Numbered from the stretch's first letter, positions 48,790 through 57,723 are shown. The stretch: DNA of 64,000 nt from Bradyrhizobium sp. 4 (GCF_023100905.1 NZ_CP064686.1:3658001-3722000); one strand, 5' to 3'. Notes: generated from the letters alone by a model not told the origin. Numbers and translations: made by a program.

Positions 48790-49560
48790 CTACGCCATCA
48801 CCGAGAACCCGCCATCGACGGGGATCGCGGTGCCGGTGACGAAGTTAGACGCGGACGAGGCAAGAAACACCGTGATGCCGGCGAAGTCGTCGATGTCGCC
48901 CCACCGCCCCGCCGGCGTGCGTGCCAGCACCCGCTCGTGCAATCCCGATACCTGCTGCCGCGCACCGCGGGTCAGGTCGGTGTCGATCCAGCCGGGAAGG
49001 ATGGCATTGACCTGGATGTTGTCGGGCGCCCACGCATTGGCGCAGGCGCGCGTGTACTGAACGATGCCGCCCTTGCTCGCCGCATAGGCTGTTGCGAAGC
49101 TCGCGCCGAAGATCGACATCATCGAGCCGATGTTGATCACCTTCCCGTTGCCGGACGCCTTCAGCGCCGGATAGGCCAGCTTCGAGCACAGGAAGGCGCT
49201 GGTGAGGTTGGTGTTGATCACCGTATTCCATTCGTCGAGTTCGAGCTCGTGCGGCGGCTTGCGGATGCTCATGCCGGCATTGTTGATGAGGATGTCGATG
49301 CGGCCGAGATCCCCGACGACACGCTCGACCATCGCGGCGATGGCCGCCTTGTCGGTGACGTCGGTGGCAACACTGATCGCCTTCACACCGCGTTGACTGA
49401 GATCGGCCACGGCGGCGGCCGATTTGGTTTCGTTGCGTCCGACCACGGCGATGTTGGCGCCGGCATCGGCGAGGCCGCGGGCCATGCCGAGCCCGATGCC
49501 GCCATTGCCTCCCGTGACGATCGCGACCTTGCCGCGGAGATCGAACCGACTGGATGTCAT
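48790..49560 (-). CDS. SDR-family oxidoreductase (gluconate/2-deoxygluconate dehydrogenase-like)
   Basis: 256 residues, classical SDR. Cofactor site VAIVTGGNGGIGLGMARGLA (TGxxxGIG), NNAG in ILINNAGMSIRKP, catalytic Ser-Tyr-Lys as SMMSIFGASFATAYAASKGG, and C-terminal GTAIPVDGGFSVMA. Closest in pattern to 2-deoxy-D-gluconate 3-dehydrogenase and gluconate 5-dehydrogenase. Substrate uncertain. A small membrane protein gene ends 21 bp upstream, same strand. Confidence 0.9.
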   Translation of the reverse strand: MTSSRFDLRGKVAIVTGGNGGIGLGMARGLADAGANIAVVGRNETKSAAAVADLSQRGVKAISVATDVTDKAAIAAMVERVVGDLGRIDILINNAGMSIRKPPHELELDEWNTVINTNLTSAFLCSKLAYPALKASGNGKVINIGSMMSIFGASFATAYAASKGGIVQYTRACANAWAPDNIQVNAILPGWIDTDLTRGARQQVSGLHERVLARTPAGRWGDIDDFAGITVFLASSASNFVTGTAIPVDGGFSVMA

Positions 49561-49581
49561 GCTGCTGTTCCCTGGTTTCTT

Positions 49582-49767
49582 CTATTGGTTACTCTGCCAG
49601 ATCAGCACCAGCCCAAAGCCGGCCATGGCTGCGCCATAGCCGGCCCATTGCAACTGGTTGACCATGAAGCTCGATCGCGGCCACGCGACGGTGCCCGTGC
49701 CCTGTCCGATCCAGAGCAGCCCGACGGCAAGGGCAAACAGGCCTGCTACAAGCAGAAATCTGCGCAC
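49582..49767 (-). CDS. Small membrane protein with two helices, 61 residues
   Basis: GTG 49767 has GGAGG four bases upstream (GGAGGAATGC), so it is chosen over an open frame that begins far upstream. Two hydrophobic segments (FLLVAGLFALAVGLLWIGQG, ~3-22, and QWAGYGAAMAGFGLVLIWQS, ~40-59) flank VAWPRSSFMVNQ. Similar proteins with WIGQGTG..WPxSSFM are common in alpha- and betaproteobacteria as uncharacterised small membrane proteins. It is the likely first gene of a unit with the SDR. Confidence 0.75.
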   Translation of the reverse strand: MRRFLLVAGLFALAVGLLWIGQGTGTVAWPRSSFMVNQLQWAGYGAAMAGFGLVLIWQSNQ

Positions 49768-49937
49768 GCATTCCTCCCACGGGTCCGCTTCTGTCGTGAC
49801 GCGGCATGACCATTGCCGCGGCCCGAAAACTTGCCGGGAGACTAGCCGTAGCCGTGGTTCGGATACAATGGCCGCTGATGCAGGCCGCAGGGCGGATGCA
49901 TGTCCATACGCAAGGTCCGCTGAAGCACCGTACAACG

Positions 49938-49965
49938 AAAAAGCCCCGGACGATGCCGGGGCTTT
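49938..49965 (-). terminator. Rho-independent terminator of OMP gene 2
   Basis: Reading the minus strand: AAAGCCCCGG, loop CATCGT, CCGGGGCTTT, then TTC. It has the same stem as the terminator of OMP gene 1 and a loop differing by one base. Confidence 0.9.
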
Positions 49966-49988
49966 GACGTCTGAAAGATGAGATCAGA

Positions 49989-50771
49989 TCAGTACTTGGC
50001 GACGACCGCACCGGTCCAGTTGAAGCGGTACACCAGCGAAGTGGAGATCGTCTGGTTCCAGGTGTTGGCGCGGATGCTGTTGCCGGTCGGGAGGTTGGTG
50101 CCGTCGAACAGTTCATTCTGCGTCTTGGCGTTGTAGTATGCCGAACGATACTCGGTCTTCATGAACCAGCCGGGCGACTGGATGCCGAAGATGTTCAGGT
50201 TGTTCTCGACGCCGCCGCCGACGAACCAGCCGTTGCGGTTGTAGCTGTTGAGGTGGGCACCAGCGGGAACGCCCGCCAGTGTCAGGAAATTGGTCTGGCC
50301 GAAGTGAGCGCCAGAGTAACCGCCGTTGACATAGGAGAGAACGTTCGGGGCAACCAGATAGCCGAGGCGCACACCAGCGGCCCAGGAGTCTTCCAGCTTC
50401 TGCGAGCCAGTGATGCCGAAGATCGGATCCTGGATCGTGGCGCGGATGCTGCCGAACTGACCATCAGCGAACACGCCGGCGACCCAGGTGCCGCTGAACT
50501 GCCAGTCGTAGCCGAGACCGACGGTGCCGAACCAGCCCGAGCCACCCTGGCGCTGATCGATCGTCAGGGGAACTGCGCCAACCGTGGTCTGCACGCGCTG
50601 GTCAGAGGCCGAGAGGCCGCCGCCGGCGCCGCCGAAGATGTAGAAGCCGGTCCAGTTGGCGACGGGAGCCGCCATCGGCGCCTTCACGTAGGGACGGGCG
50701 CCAAGGTCAGCGGCCGAGGCCGAACCGGTCATCGCGGCAACCGCGGTCAGTGCGAGCAAAATCTTCTTCAT
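49989..50771 (-). CDS. Omp25/31-type outer-membrane beta-barrel protein (2)
   Basis: 260 residues from ATG 50771 (GGGGAT six bases upstream). Signal peptide 1-21 (MKKILLALTAVAAMTGSASA), start of mature ADLGARPYVKAP, then WTGFYIFGGAGGGL and barrel strands (WFGTVGLGYDWQF, AAGVRLGYLVAPNVLSYVNG), ending VYRFNWTGAVVAKY. It differs from OMP 1 in its longer loops. A start far upstream at 51038 is rejected: no RBS and a signal peptide begins at 50771. Confidence 0.92.
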   Translation of the reverse strand: MKKILLALTAVAAMTGSASAADLGARPYVKAPMAAPVANWTGFYIFGGAGGGLSASDQRVQTTVGAVPLTIDQRQGGSGWFGTVGLGYDWQFSGTWVAGVFADGQFGSIRATIQDPIFGITGSQKLEDSWAAGVRLGYLVAPNVLSYVNGGYSGAHFGQTNFLTLAGVPAGAHLNSYNRNGWFVGGGVENNLNIFGIQSPGWFMKTEYRSAYYNAKTQNELFDGTNLPTGNSIRANTWNQTISTSLVYRFNWTGAVVAKY

Positions 50772-51237
50772 CTTAAAATCCCCAAGCTTTGGTCTGTCTG
50801 GAAGGCGCGAGCGCACTGAAGTCCGTGTGATCTGATGTCCCGGACTATACCTGCTTCTCTCCGAAATGCTGTTGCAGAGCAGGCACACTCGCCGGGAAAC
50901 GCCGCACGGCAGGGATTCTGAGTGCCGTCGTTGGAATGTGAAATAAGCGCGCAATATCAATGCAGTACGTCGAATTTTGCGATTTGTATTTTGGTAACTT
51001 CTCGTTAGTAAATCCGGCTTTGTCCGAAATGGAGGCAATCGTGCATCAGCCCGGCTGGGTGAGTCGTTGACCGAGTCGCGATGCGACGAGGCAGGGAATC
51101 ACGAAGCCGTGGCGGACCGTTGGCAGGATCGGCGGGCAGGATCGTCGGGAAATGGCGGTTGTCGTCCCCAAAAAACAAAAGAGCCCCGGGCTTCATGCGG
51201 GGCTCTTGATGGGTTGCGACCGGGCAGCGCCTGCGGA
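50772..51237. other. Intergenic region: OMP 2 leader and parE terminator
   Basis: 466 bp. It contains the promoter and leader of OMP 2 (minus strand; AT-rich around 50935-51010), then the terminator of parE. No gene recognised; short plus-strand frames have no RBS. Confidence 0.5.
51171..51207 (-). terminator. Rho-independent terminator of parE
   Basis: On the minus strand GAGCCCCG (pairing bases 51198-51205), a nine-base loop, CGGGGCTC (51181-51188) and TTTTGTTTTTT. It lies 30 bp after the parE stop. Confidence 0.9.
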
Positions 51238-53280
51238 TCAGACGTCCAGCAAATCGTCATTGGCGAATTCGGCCTTGTCCGAGATGAACGCGAAGCGCGC
51301 TTCGGCCTTGGTGCCCATCAGGCGCTCCACCGAATCCGCCGTGGTGTCGCGGTCGTCGGCGAGCAGAACCACTTTCAGCATGGTCCGCTTGGCCGGATCC
51401 ATGGTGGTTTCCTTGAGCTGCGCCGGCATCATCTCGCCGAGGCCTTTGAAGCGATTGACCTCGACCTTGGCGTTGGCGTTGAACTCGCTCTTAATCAGCG
51501 CTGCCTTGTGCGCGTCATCGCGGGCGTAGACCGACTTGGTGCCGTTGGTCAGCTTGTAGAGCGGCGGCACGGCTAGGAAGAGATGGCCTTCGTCGATCAG
51601 CCGCGGCATCTGCCGGTAGAAGAAGGTGATCAGCAGCGAAGCGATATGGGCACCGTCGACATCGGCGTCGGTCATGATGATGATGCGCTGATAGCGCAGA
51701 TCCTCCTCGCGATACTGCGCGAGCATCCCGCAGCCGATCGCCTGCACGAGGTCGGCGAGCTGCGTGTTCGCCGTCAGCTTGTCCTTGCCGGCGGACGCGA
51801 CGTTGAGGATCTTGCCGCGCAGCGGCAGCACGGCCTGGGTCTTGCGGTCGCGCGCCTGCTTGGCGCTGCCGCCGGCCGAGTCTCCCTCGACTATGAAGAG
51901 TTCTGAGCCGTCCAAACCGGCATCGCTGCAATCGGCGAGCTTCCCGGGCAGGCGCAGCTTTTTGCCGGCGGTCTTGCGCGCGGTCTCCTTCTCTTGCCGG
52001 CGGCGCAACCGCTCCTCGGCGCGATCGACCACGAAGTCGAGCAGCCTGTTGGCCTGGTTCGGATTGCCCGACAGCCAATGGTCGAACGGATCCTTCATCG
52101 CCTGTTCGACGATGCGCTGCGCTTCGGCCGTGGCAAGGCGATCCTTGGTCTGGCCCTGGAATTCGGGCTCGCGCACGAATACCGAGAGCATCACGGCTGC
52201 ACCGACCATCACGTCTTCAGACGTAATGGACGACGCGCGCTTGCCCTGGCCGACGCGCTCGGCGTGATCCTTGAGACCTCGCAGCAGCGCGCTTCGCAGG
52301 CCGGATTCATGCGTACCGCCATCGGGCGTCGGCACGGTGTTGGTGTAGGACGACAGGAAGCCGTCGGCATCCGCAGTCCAAGCCACCGCCCATTCGCAGG
52401 CGCCATGCGCGCCGTTGCGGCCCGACTTGCCGGAGAAGATGTCGGGATGCACCAGCGTGTCGGCGTGGATCGCCGCCGCCAGATAATCCTTGAGGCCACC
52501 GGGGAAGTGGAACGTCGCTTCGGCCGGCACGTCGTCGACGCCCTTGAGCAGTTCAGGCGCGCAATTCCAGCGGATCTCGACGCCGCCGAACAGATACGCC
52601 TTCGAACGCGTCATCTTGAACAGGCGCTGCGGCTTGAACGCTGCCTTTGCACCGAAGATGTCGGTGTCCGGCTTGAAGCGCACGCGGGTTCCGCGGCGGT
52701 TGTTGATCTTGCCGAGATCCTCGAGCTTGCCCTTCGGGTGCCCGCGCTCGAACGTCATGCGGTAGAGTTTCTGGCTGCGCGCGACCTCGACCTCGAGCAG
52801 CGAGGAGAGGGCGTTCACCACGGAGATGCCGACGCCGTGCAGGCCGCCCGAGGTCTCGTAGACCTTGGAGTCGAACTTGCCGCCCGAGTGCAGCGTGCAC
52901 ATGATGACTTCGAGCGCCGACTTCTTCGGAAATTTTGGATGCGGATCGATCGGGATGCCGCGGCCGTTGTCCGTGACGGTCAAAAAGCCGTCCGCGCTCA
53001 ACTCGACTCCGATGAAGGTCGCATGCCCCGCGAGCGCCTCGTCCATTGAGTTGTCGATGACTTCGGCGAAGAGGTGATGCAGCGCCTTCTCGTCGGTGCC
53101 GCCGATATACATGCCGGGCCGGCGGCGCACCGGTTCCAGGCCTTCTAGGACCTCGATGTCGGCTGCGGTGTAGTCGGCCTCGGCACCGCCTGCGCGCGGG
53201 GTCGCCTTGGCGGCGCGGGGCTTCGGCTCATCGCCGCCGAAAAAATCGTCTTTTGCTTTGGGCTTCAACTGCTTGGACAT
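51238..53280 (-). CDS. parE: DNA topoisomerase IV subunit B
   Basis: ATP-dependent subunit of topoisomerase IV, which unlinks daughter chromosomes. 680 residues. GHKL ATPase: HHLFAEVIDNSMDEALAGHA (catalytic Glu/Asn), VTDNGRGIPIDPH, and SGGLHGVGISVVNALS; TOPRIM: LFIVEGDSAGGSAKQARD (EGDSA) and IIIMTDADVDGAHIASLL (DxDxD). Length ~680 and the N-terminal Lys-rich part favour ParE over GyrB (which is about 800). ParC is not in this window. Confidence 0.95.
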   Translation of the reverse strand: MSKQLKPKAKDDFFGGDEPKPRAAKATPRAGGAEADYTAADIEVLEGLEPVRRRPGMYIGGTDEKALHHLFAEVIDNSMDEALAGHATFIGVELSADGFLTVTDNGRGIPIDPHPKFPKKSALEVIMCTLHSGGKFDSKVYETSGGLHGVGISVVNALSSLLEVEVARSQKLYRMTFERGHPKGKLEDLGKINNRRGTRVRFKPDTDIFGAKAAFKPQRLFKMTRSKAYLFGGVEIRWNCAPELLKGVDDVPAEATFHFPGGLKDYLAAAIHADTLVHPDIFSGKSGRNGAHGACEWAVAWTADADGFLSSYTNTVPTPDGGTHESGLRSALLRGLKDHAERVGQGKRASSITSEDVMVGAAVMLSVFVREPEFQGQTKDRLATAEAQRIVEQAMKDPFDHWLSGNPNQANRLLDFVVDRAEERLRRRQEKETARKTAGKKLRLPGKLADCSDAGLDGSELFIVEGDSAGGSAKQARDRKTQAVLPLRGKILNVASAGKDKLTANTQLADLVQAIGCGMLAQYREEDLRYQRIIIMTDADVDGAHIASLLITFFYRQMPRLIDEGHLFLAVPPLYKLTNGTKSVYARDDAHKAALIKSEFNANAKVEVNRFKGLGEMMPAQLKETTMDPAKRTMLKVVLLADDRDTTADSVERLMGTKAEARFAFISDKAEFANDDLLDV

Positions 53281-53444
53281 ATATCTTTATGCGTTTTGAG
53301 GGCCGCATGAGCGGCGAATCGGTTGGGCCGACTATGCCACTTCTGACCTGGAAAGGTTATCGCAGGGCGGGCCGGGCGGTGTGGTTGGGAGCCAATCCCG
53401 GCGATTTTACGCCGCACCCCCAACGAATTCCCGGCAATGTGACG

Positions 53445-53486
53445 GTCCGGTCCGGTCTGGACCGGACTTTGTGACTTGATGTCACA
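53445..53486. promoter_or_regulatory. Two adjacent palindromes upstream of the DedA gene
   Basis: GTCCGGTCC-GGTCT-GGACCGGAC (53445-53467) forms a 9-bp stem with an alternative internal pairing, and 2 bases later TGTGAC-TTGAT-GTCACA (53470-53486) is a second 6-bp palindrome. They lie 70-110 bp before the DedA start. Two distinct dyads next to each other suggest binding sites or a small structured RNA; there is no T-run, so a terminator is unlikely. Confidence 0.45.
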
Positions 53487-53554
53487 CAAGTCCTTGGCTT
53501 ACCAGTCCTTTTCATCGAGCGGCACCTTCGGGCAGGGCGGAAAGGCTATTTTGA

Positions 53555-54085
53555 ATGGAGCAGTTTGCGCACGCGCTGGCGGATTTTGTGCGCGCTCACC
53601 AGACATGGGCAGCTCCCATCGTGTTCGTGCTCGCCTTCGGGGAGTCGCTCGCCTTCATCTCTCTGCTGATCCCGGCCTGGGGCGCGTTGGTCGCGATCGG
53701 CGCGCTGATCGGCGCGAGCGGCATCAGCTTCTATCCGGTCTGGATCGCCGGCGGCATCGGCGCCGCGCTGGGCGACTGGGTCTCCTACTGGTTCGGCTAC
53801 CGCTACAAGGAGAAGGTCGCGCAGATGTGGCCGCTCTCGCGCTATCCGGAACTCCTGCCCCGGGGCGAGGCCTTCGTTCGCAGCTGGGGCGTGCCGAGCA
53901 TCTTCATCGGCCGTTTCTTCGGTCCCTTGCGTGCCTCCGTGCCGCTCGCAGCCGGCATTTTCGAGATGCCCTATTGGAGCTTCCAGGCGGCCAATTTCGT
54001 CTCGGCGCTGATCTGGTCGGCGGCGCTCCTGCTGTTCGGGGACGTGATCGCGAAGATCATGGAATGGATCTGGCGGGTGGTGTGA
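53555..54085 (+). CDS. DedA family membrane protein
   Basis: 176 residues, four to five hydrophobic segments. Family landmarks: VFVLAFGESLAFISLLIPAW (DedA N-terminal E..), GGIGAALGDWVSYWFGYRYK (GD..GY), and FIGRFFGPLRASVPLAAGIF (conserved G-R-F-x-x-x-R-x-x-x-P-x-x-AG). DedA proteins are proton-coupled flippases that recycle undecaprenyl phosphate or move phospholipids; the actual cargo here is unknown. Downstream gene follows after 224 bp. Confidence 0.9.
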   Translation: MEQFAHALADFVRAHQTWAAPIVFVLAFGESLAFISLLIPAWGALVAIGALIGASGISFYPVWIAGGIGAALGDWVSYWFGYRYKEKVAQMWPLSRYPELLPRGEAFVRSWGVPSIFIGRFFGPLRASVPLAAGIFEMPYWSFQAANFVSALIWSAALLLFGDVIAKIMEWIWRVV

Positions 54086-54309
54086 CGTCCGAACCTTGAC
54101 GCGAACCGCAACTGGCCCTATAGCCCCGCGCCATGATCAACGCCGCGACCATTTTGTTCGCCCGTCGCCGCCGCCGCTTTTTAGCGGTTTGGGCGGTCGA
54201 TCGCGTTTGAGATCATCGTCTTTGCCGCTGGATCCGATCCGCGGCATTCTCTCTCCTGTCAGCGCGATCTGATCCGGCGGCCCCCAAGGAGGCCCAGCAG
54301 GAGACAACG

Positions 54310-54978
54310 ATGTACACGCCACCCTTTTTCAAGCAGGACCGCGCCGCGAGCCTGAAGTTCGCCGACACGCGCGGCTTCGGCACCATGTGCGCGTTCGACG
54401 GCCACAAGCCGATCGCCTCGCCAATTCCGTTCTATTTGACCTATGCCGCCGACGGCACGCCGCAGGCCGCCTTTCACGTCGCCCGTCACAATCCGCTGCT
54501 AAAGCTTGCGGACGGGACGGCCTCGTGGCTGCTCGCGGTCAACGGCCCCGATGCCTACGTGTCGCCGGACTGGTACGTCTCGCCGGATCAGGTGCCGACC
54601 TGGCTCTACCAGTCGGTCCATCTGACCGGGCCGGTGCGGTTGTTGTCGGATGGTGAACTGGCCGTGCAGATCGACACGCTCAGCGACAAGTTCGAGAGCT
54701 GGCTGTTGCCGAAGAAGCCGTGGACCTCAGCCAAAATGACGGCGGGGCGGCTCGAGGCGCTGAAGAAGGGAATCGTGGGTCTGGTCATGACGGTTGAAGA
54801 GGTCGAAGGCAGCTTCAAGCTCAATCAACACAAGTCCGACGCCGATTATACGGCGATCGCCAACGCGCTTGGCGCGCAAGCCCATGCCGACGCCAGGGAG
54901 ATCGCGGAATTGATGCAGGACGTCAGGCCGGAGGCCTTCGCGTCCGAAACCAACACGCTCGAAAGGAGCGCGCCATGA
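54310..54978 (+). CDS. PaiB-like FMN-binding protein
   Basis: 222 residues, split-barrel FMN-binding fold of the PaiB family (YTPPFFKQDRAASLKFADTR, PIPFYLTYAADGTPQAAFHV, WLLAVNGPDAYVSPDWYVSP). The B. subtilis PaiB name 'negative transcriptional regulator' is historical; the protein probably binds flavin. It overlaps argC2 by four bases (ATGA), so the two are translationally coupled. EVEGSFKLNQHKSDADYTAI is the family's C-terminal motif. Link with arginine synthesis is not explained. Confidence 0.85.
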   Translation: MYTPPFFKQDRAASLKFADTRGFGTMCAFDGHKPIASPIPFYLTYAADGTPQAAFHVARHNPLLKLADGTASWLLAVNGPDAYVSPDWYVSPDQVPTWLYQSVHLTGPVRLLSDGELAVQIDTLSDKFESWLLPKKPWTSAKMTAGRLEALKKGIVGLVMTVEEVEGSFKLNQHKSDADYTAIANALGAQAHADAREIAELMQDVRPEAFASETNTLERSAP

Positions 54979-55973
54979 CCTTTTCTGAAGCCAGCCTCGT
55001 TGACACCAAAAATGCCCCGAAGACCGGCGCTGCGACAAAGCCCGCCACCGTCTTTGTCGACGGTGGCTCCGGCACCACCGGGCTCGGCATCAACGAGCGG
55101 CTGAAGCTGCAGAACGACGTGGTCGTGAAGACGATCGCCGACGACAAGCGCAAGGATCCCGCGGCCAAGAAGGCGCTGATGGAGGAGGTTGACCTCGTCA
55201 TCCTCTGTCTGCCGGACGATGCTGCCAGGGAAACGGTTGCGCTCATCGACAGCATGGGGCCGTCGGGCCCGAAGGTGCTGGATGCATCGACCGCGTACCG
55301 GGTCGCGCCCGATTGGGCCTATGGCTTTCCGGAACTGACGCCGGATCAGGCTGGCAAGATCAAGGCTGCGAAGAAGGTCTCCAATCCCGGCTGCTATCCA
55401 ACCGGCGCGATCGCGCTGCTGCGACCGATCGTCGATGCCGGCCTGCTGCCTGCGGACTATCCCGTCACCGTCAATGCGGTGAGCGGCTATTCCGGCGGCG
55501 GCAAGTCGATGATCGCGAGTTTCGAGGACGGCAGTGCGCCGTCCTTCGAGCTCTACGGCCTCGGCTTCGAGCACAAGCACCTGCCGGAGATGCAGCTCTA
55601 TTCGAACCTGACGCGGCGACCGATCTTCATCCCGTCGGTCGGCAACTATCGGCAGGGCATGCTGGTGTCGGTGCCGCTCCAGCTCGACACGCTGCCCGGC
55701 AAGCCCAGCAGTGCCGATCTCCAGGCCGCGTTGGCAAAGCGTTACGCCGGCTCAAAATACGTCTCGGCGATGCCGCTGCAAAACGAGGCGACCAGGGGCG
55801 GCCGAATCGAGCCGGAAGCGCTCAACGAGACCAACACGCTCGAGCTCTACGTCTTCGCCAGCGACAAGTACCACCAGGCGGTGCTGGTTGCCCGGCTCGA
55901 CAATCTCGGCAAGGGCGCGTCCGGCGCGGCCGTGCAGAACATGCGGCTGATGCTGGGCCTTGCCGAGGAGTAG
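54975..55973 (+). CDS. argC: N-acetyl-gamma-glutamyl-phosphate reductase, type 2 (short form)
   Basis: NADPH enzyme of arginine synthesis that reduces N-acetylglutamyl phosphate to the semialdehyde. 332 residues. After a ~25-residue extension come VFVDGGSGTTGLGINERLKL (Rossmann, type 2 style), the active Cys in KVSNPGCYPTGAIALLRPIV, NAVSGYSGGGKSMIASFEDG and the active His in FEHKHLPEMQLY. These mark the shorter AGPR type-2 family found in many alphaproteobacteria. Both catalytic residues are present. A second, type 1, argC follows 99 bp later; one may act in arginine synthesis and the other elsewhere. Confidence 0.9.
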   Translation: MTFSEASLVDTKNAPKTGAATKPATVFVDGGSGTTGLGINERLKLQNDVVVKTIADDKRKDPAAKKALMEEVDLVILCLPDDAARETVALIDSMGPSGPKVLDASTAYRVAPDWAYGFPELTPDQAGKIKAAKKVSNPGCYPTGAIALLRPIVDAGLLPADYPVTVNAVSGYSGGGKSMIASFEDGSAPSFELYGLGFEHKHLPEMQLYSNLTRRPIFIPSVGNYRQGMLVSVPLQLDTLPGKPSSADLQAALAKRYAGSKYVSAMPLQNEATRGGRIEPEALNETNTLELYVFASDKYHQAVLVARLDNLGKGASGAAVQNMRLMLGLAEE

Positions 55974-56072
55974 CCGATGAGCGTTGCCTGCCAGACCGGT
56001 CCGGTGGCCGAAGCGACGCTGCAACTTTCTACTCCGGCAAGACGATCCAGCGACGCCTGAAAGGAACGTGTG

Positions 56073-57119
56073 ATGAGCTTGAAGAAAATCGGCATTCTCG
56101 GTGCCTCCGGCTACACCGGCGCCGATGCGGTGCGCCTGCTGGCGCGGCATCCGAATGCGGAAATCACGGCACTCACCGCCAACACGCATGCCGGCAAGGC
56201 CATGAGCGAGGTGTTTCCGCATTTCTTCATGCTGGATTTGCCCCAACTCGTGGAATGGGAAAAGGTCGACTGGACCAAGCTCGACGCGGTGTTCTGCGGA
56301 CTGCCGCACGGCACCACGCAGCAGATCATCGCGGCCGTGCTGAAGGCCAACCCGAAGATCAAGGTCCTCGACATGTCCGCCGATTTCCGGCTGCGCGACA
56401 AGGAAACCTACGCGCAGTGGTACGGCCACGAACATCAGGCGCTCGAGTTGCAGGGCGAAGCCGTCTACGGCCTGACCGAATTCTATCGGGAGAAGATTAC
56501 CGCGGCGCGGCTGGTCGCCTGTCCCGGCTGCTATCCGACGGCAGCGTTGTTGGCGCTGGTGCCACTGGCGAAAGCAAAACTGATCGACGTCGATGACATC
56601 CTGATCGACGCCAAGTCAGGCGTCACCGGCGCCGGACGCGGCCTGAAACAGAACACGCTGTTCAGCGAGGCGGGCGAGGGGATGTCGCCGTATTCGGTCG
56701 GCACGCACCGGCATGCACCGGAGATCGAACAAGAGATCGGCGTCGCGGCGGGCGCGAGCGTGACCGTCAATTTCACGCCGCATCTCATACCGATGTCGCG
56801 GGGCGAACTCTGCACGTCCTACGTCAAGCTCAACGGCGCGACGCCGGACGATTTGCGGGCGGCCCTCGAGCAAGCCTACGCGAACGAGCCGTTCGTGCAT
56901 GTCGTCAAGAAGGGCGTGCTGCCGCAGACCCAGAACGTACGCGGCTCGAACTATGTCCAGATCGGCGTCATCGCCGACCGGATCAAGAACCGCGCCATCG
57001 TGATTTCGGTGCTCGACAATCTGGTGAAGGGCTCGGCCGGTCAGGCGATCCAGAACATGAACCTGATGTTCGGATTCCCCGAGACCGCTGGACTGGAGCA
57101 GATCGCGCTGTTTCCCTGA
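56073..57119 (+). CDS. argC: N-acetyl-gamma-glutamyl-phosphate reductase, type 1
   Basis: 348 residues from ATG 56073 (AAGGAA six bases upstream; a GTG one codon earlier is less likely). Rossmann start KKIGILGASGYTGADAVRLL, DMSADFRLRDKETYAQWYG, the active Cys in ARLVACPGCYPTAALLAL, DAKSGVTGAGRGLKQNTLF and the active His in GTHRHAPEIEQE; C-terminal GSAGQAIQNMNLMFGFPETA is classic. Standard arginine-biosynthesis ArgC. Likely the functional housekeeping copy, followed by a methyltransferase gene four bases away. Confidence 0.95.
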   Translation: MSLKKIGILGASGYTGADAVRLLARHPNAEITALTANTHAGKAMSEVFPHFFMLDLPQLVEWEKVDWTKLDAVFCGLPHGTTQQIIAAVLKANPKIKVLDMSADFRLRDKETYAQWYGHEHQALELQGEAVYGLTEFYREKITAARLVACPGCYPTAALLALVPLAKAKLIDVDDILIDAKSGVTGAGRGLKQNTLFSEAGEGMSPYSVGTHRHAPEIEQEIGVAAGASVTVNFTPHLIPMSRGELCTSYVKLNGATPDDLRAALEQAYANEPFVHVVKKGVLPQTQNVRGSNYVQIGVIADRIKNRAIVISVLDNLVKGSAGQAIQNMNLMFGFPETAGLEQIALFP

Positions 57120-57124
57120 TCGGA

Positions 57125-57721
57125 GTGATCGCCGTGGACGAAGGGACTCTGCAATTCTATCGCAGCAACGCCCGGTCCTATGCGGACTGGGCGAAGGCGC
57201 CCTCGACGCGGCTGCGAGGCTTTCTTGCTCTGCTGCCGTCCGGCGGCTCGATCCTCGAGCTCGGCTGTGGCGCCGGCAATCATTCGGCGGTGATGCTGGC
57301 CGAAGGTTTTTCGGTGCGCGCCACCGACGGCTCGCCTGAAATGGCCGAGATCGCGTCGCATCGGCTCGGTCATGCCGTCGAGGCGATGCGGTTCGACCAG
57401 CTTGACGCGCACGAGGCCTATGACGGCGTCTGGGCGAGCGCCTGTCTCCTGCACGTGCCGCGCGACGAACTCACCGGCATCCTGGCGCGGATTCATCGCG
57501 CGCTCAGGCCGTCAGGCGTGTTCTATGCCAGCTACAAGATGGGCGAGGGCGACGGCCGGGACAGTCTCGGGCGCTATTACAATTATGCGTCGCCAGAATG
57601 GCTCGAGGCGACTTACGCCAGCGCAGGCCCATGGATCACGCTGTCATCGGACAGGAACGTGATCCAGAGCTTTGACGAGACGCCGGCGAACATGCTGCAT
57701 CTTGTCGTTCGCAAGGCCTGA
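57125..57721 (+). CDS. Class I SAM-dependent methyltransferase
   Basis: 198 residues from GTG 57125 (another GTG at 57134). Motif I GGSILELGCGAGNHSAVML, then TDGSPEMAEIASHRL (acidic loop after beta 2), WASACLLHVPRDELTGILAR and the post-motif RPSGVFYASYKMGEGDGRD. Substrate not recognisable. Follows argC by only five bases, so operon member; methyltransferases in this position are seen in other alphaproteobacteria. Its stop is directly followed by the duplicated MAPEG fragment. Confidence 0.88.
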   Translation: MIAVDEGTLQFYRSNARSYADWAKAPSTRLRGFLALLPSGGSILELGCGAGNHSAVMLAEGFSVRATDGSPEMAEIASHRLGHAVEAMRFDQLDAHEAYDGVWASACLLHVPRDELTGILARIHRALRPSGVFYASYKMGEGDGRDSLGRYYNYASPEWLEATYASAGPWITLSSDRNVIQSFDETPANMLHLVVRKA

Positions 57722-57723
57722 TC

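Noticed and set aside
53470..53486. CRP/FNR binding site
   Set aside because: The half sites TGTGA/TCACA are seven bases apart rather than six, and the gene context gives no support; kept only as an unnamed dyad.
54133..54210. 25-codon frame MINAATILFARRRR... before the PaiB gene
   Set aside because: No RBS, Arg run from a GC-rich repeat, no hydrophobic or conserved pattern.
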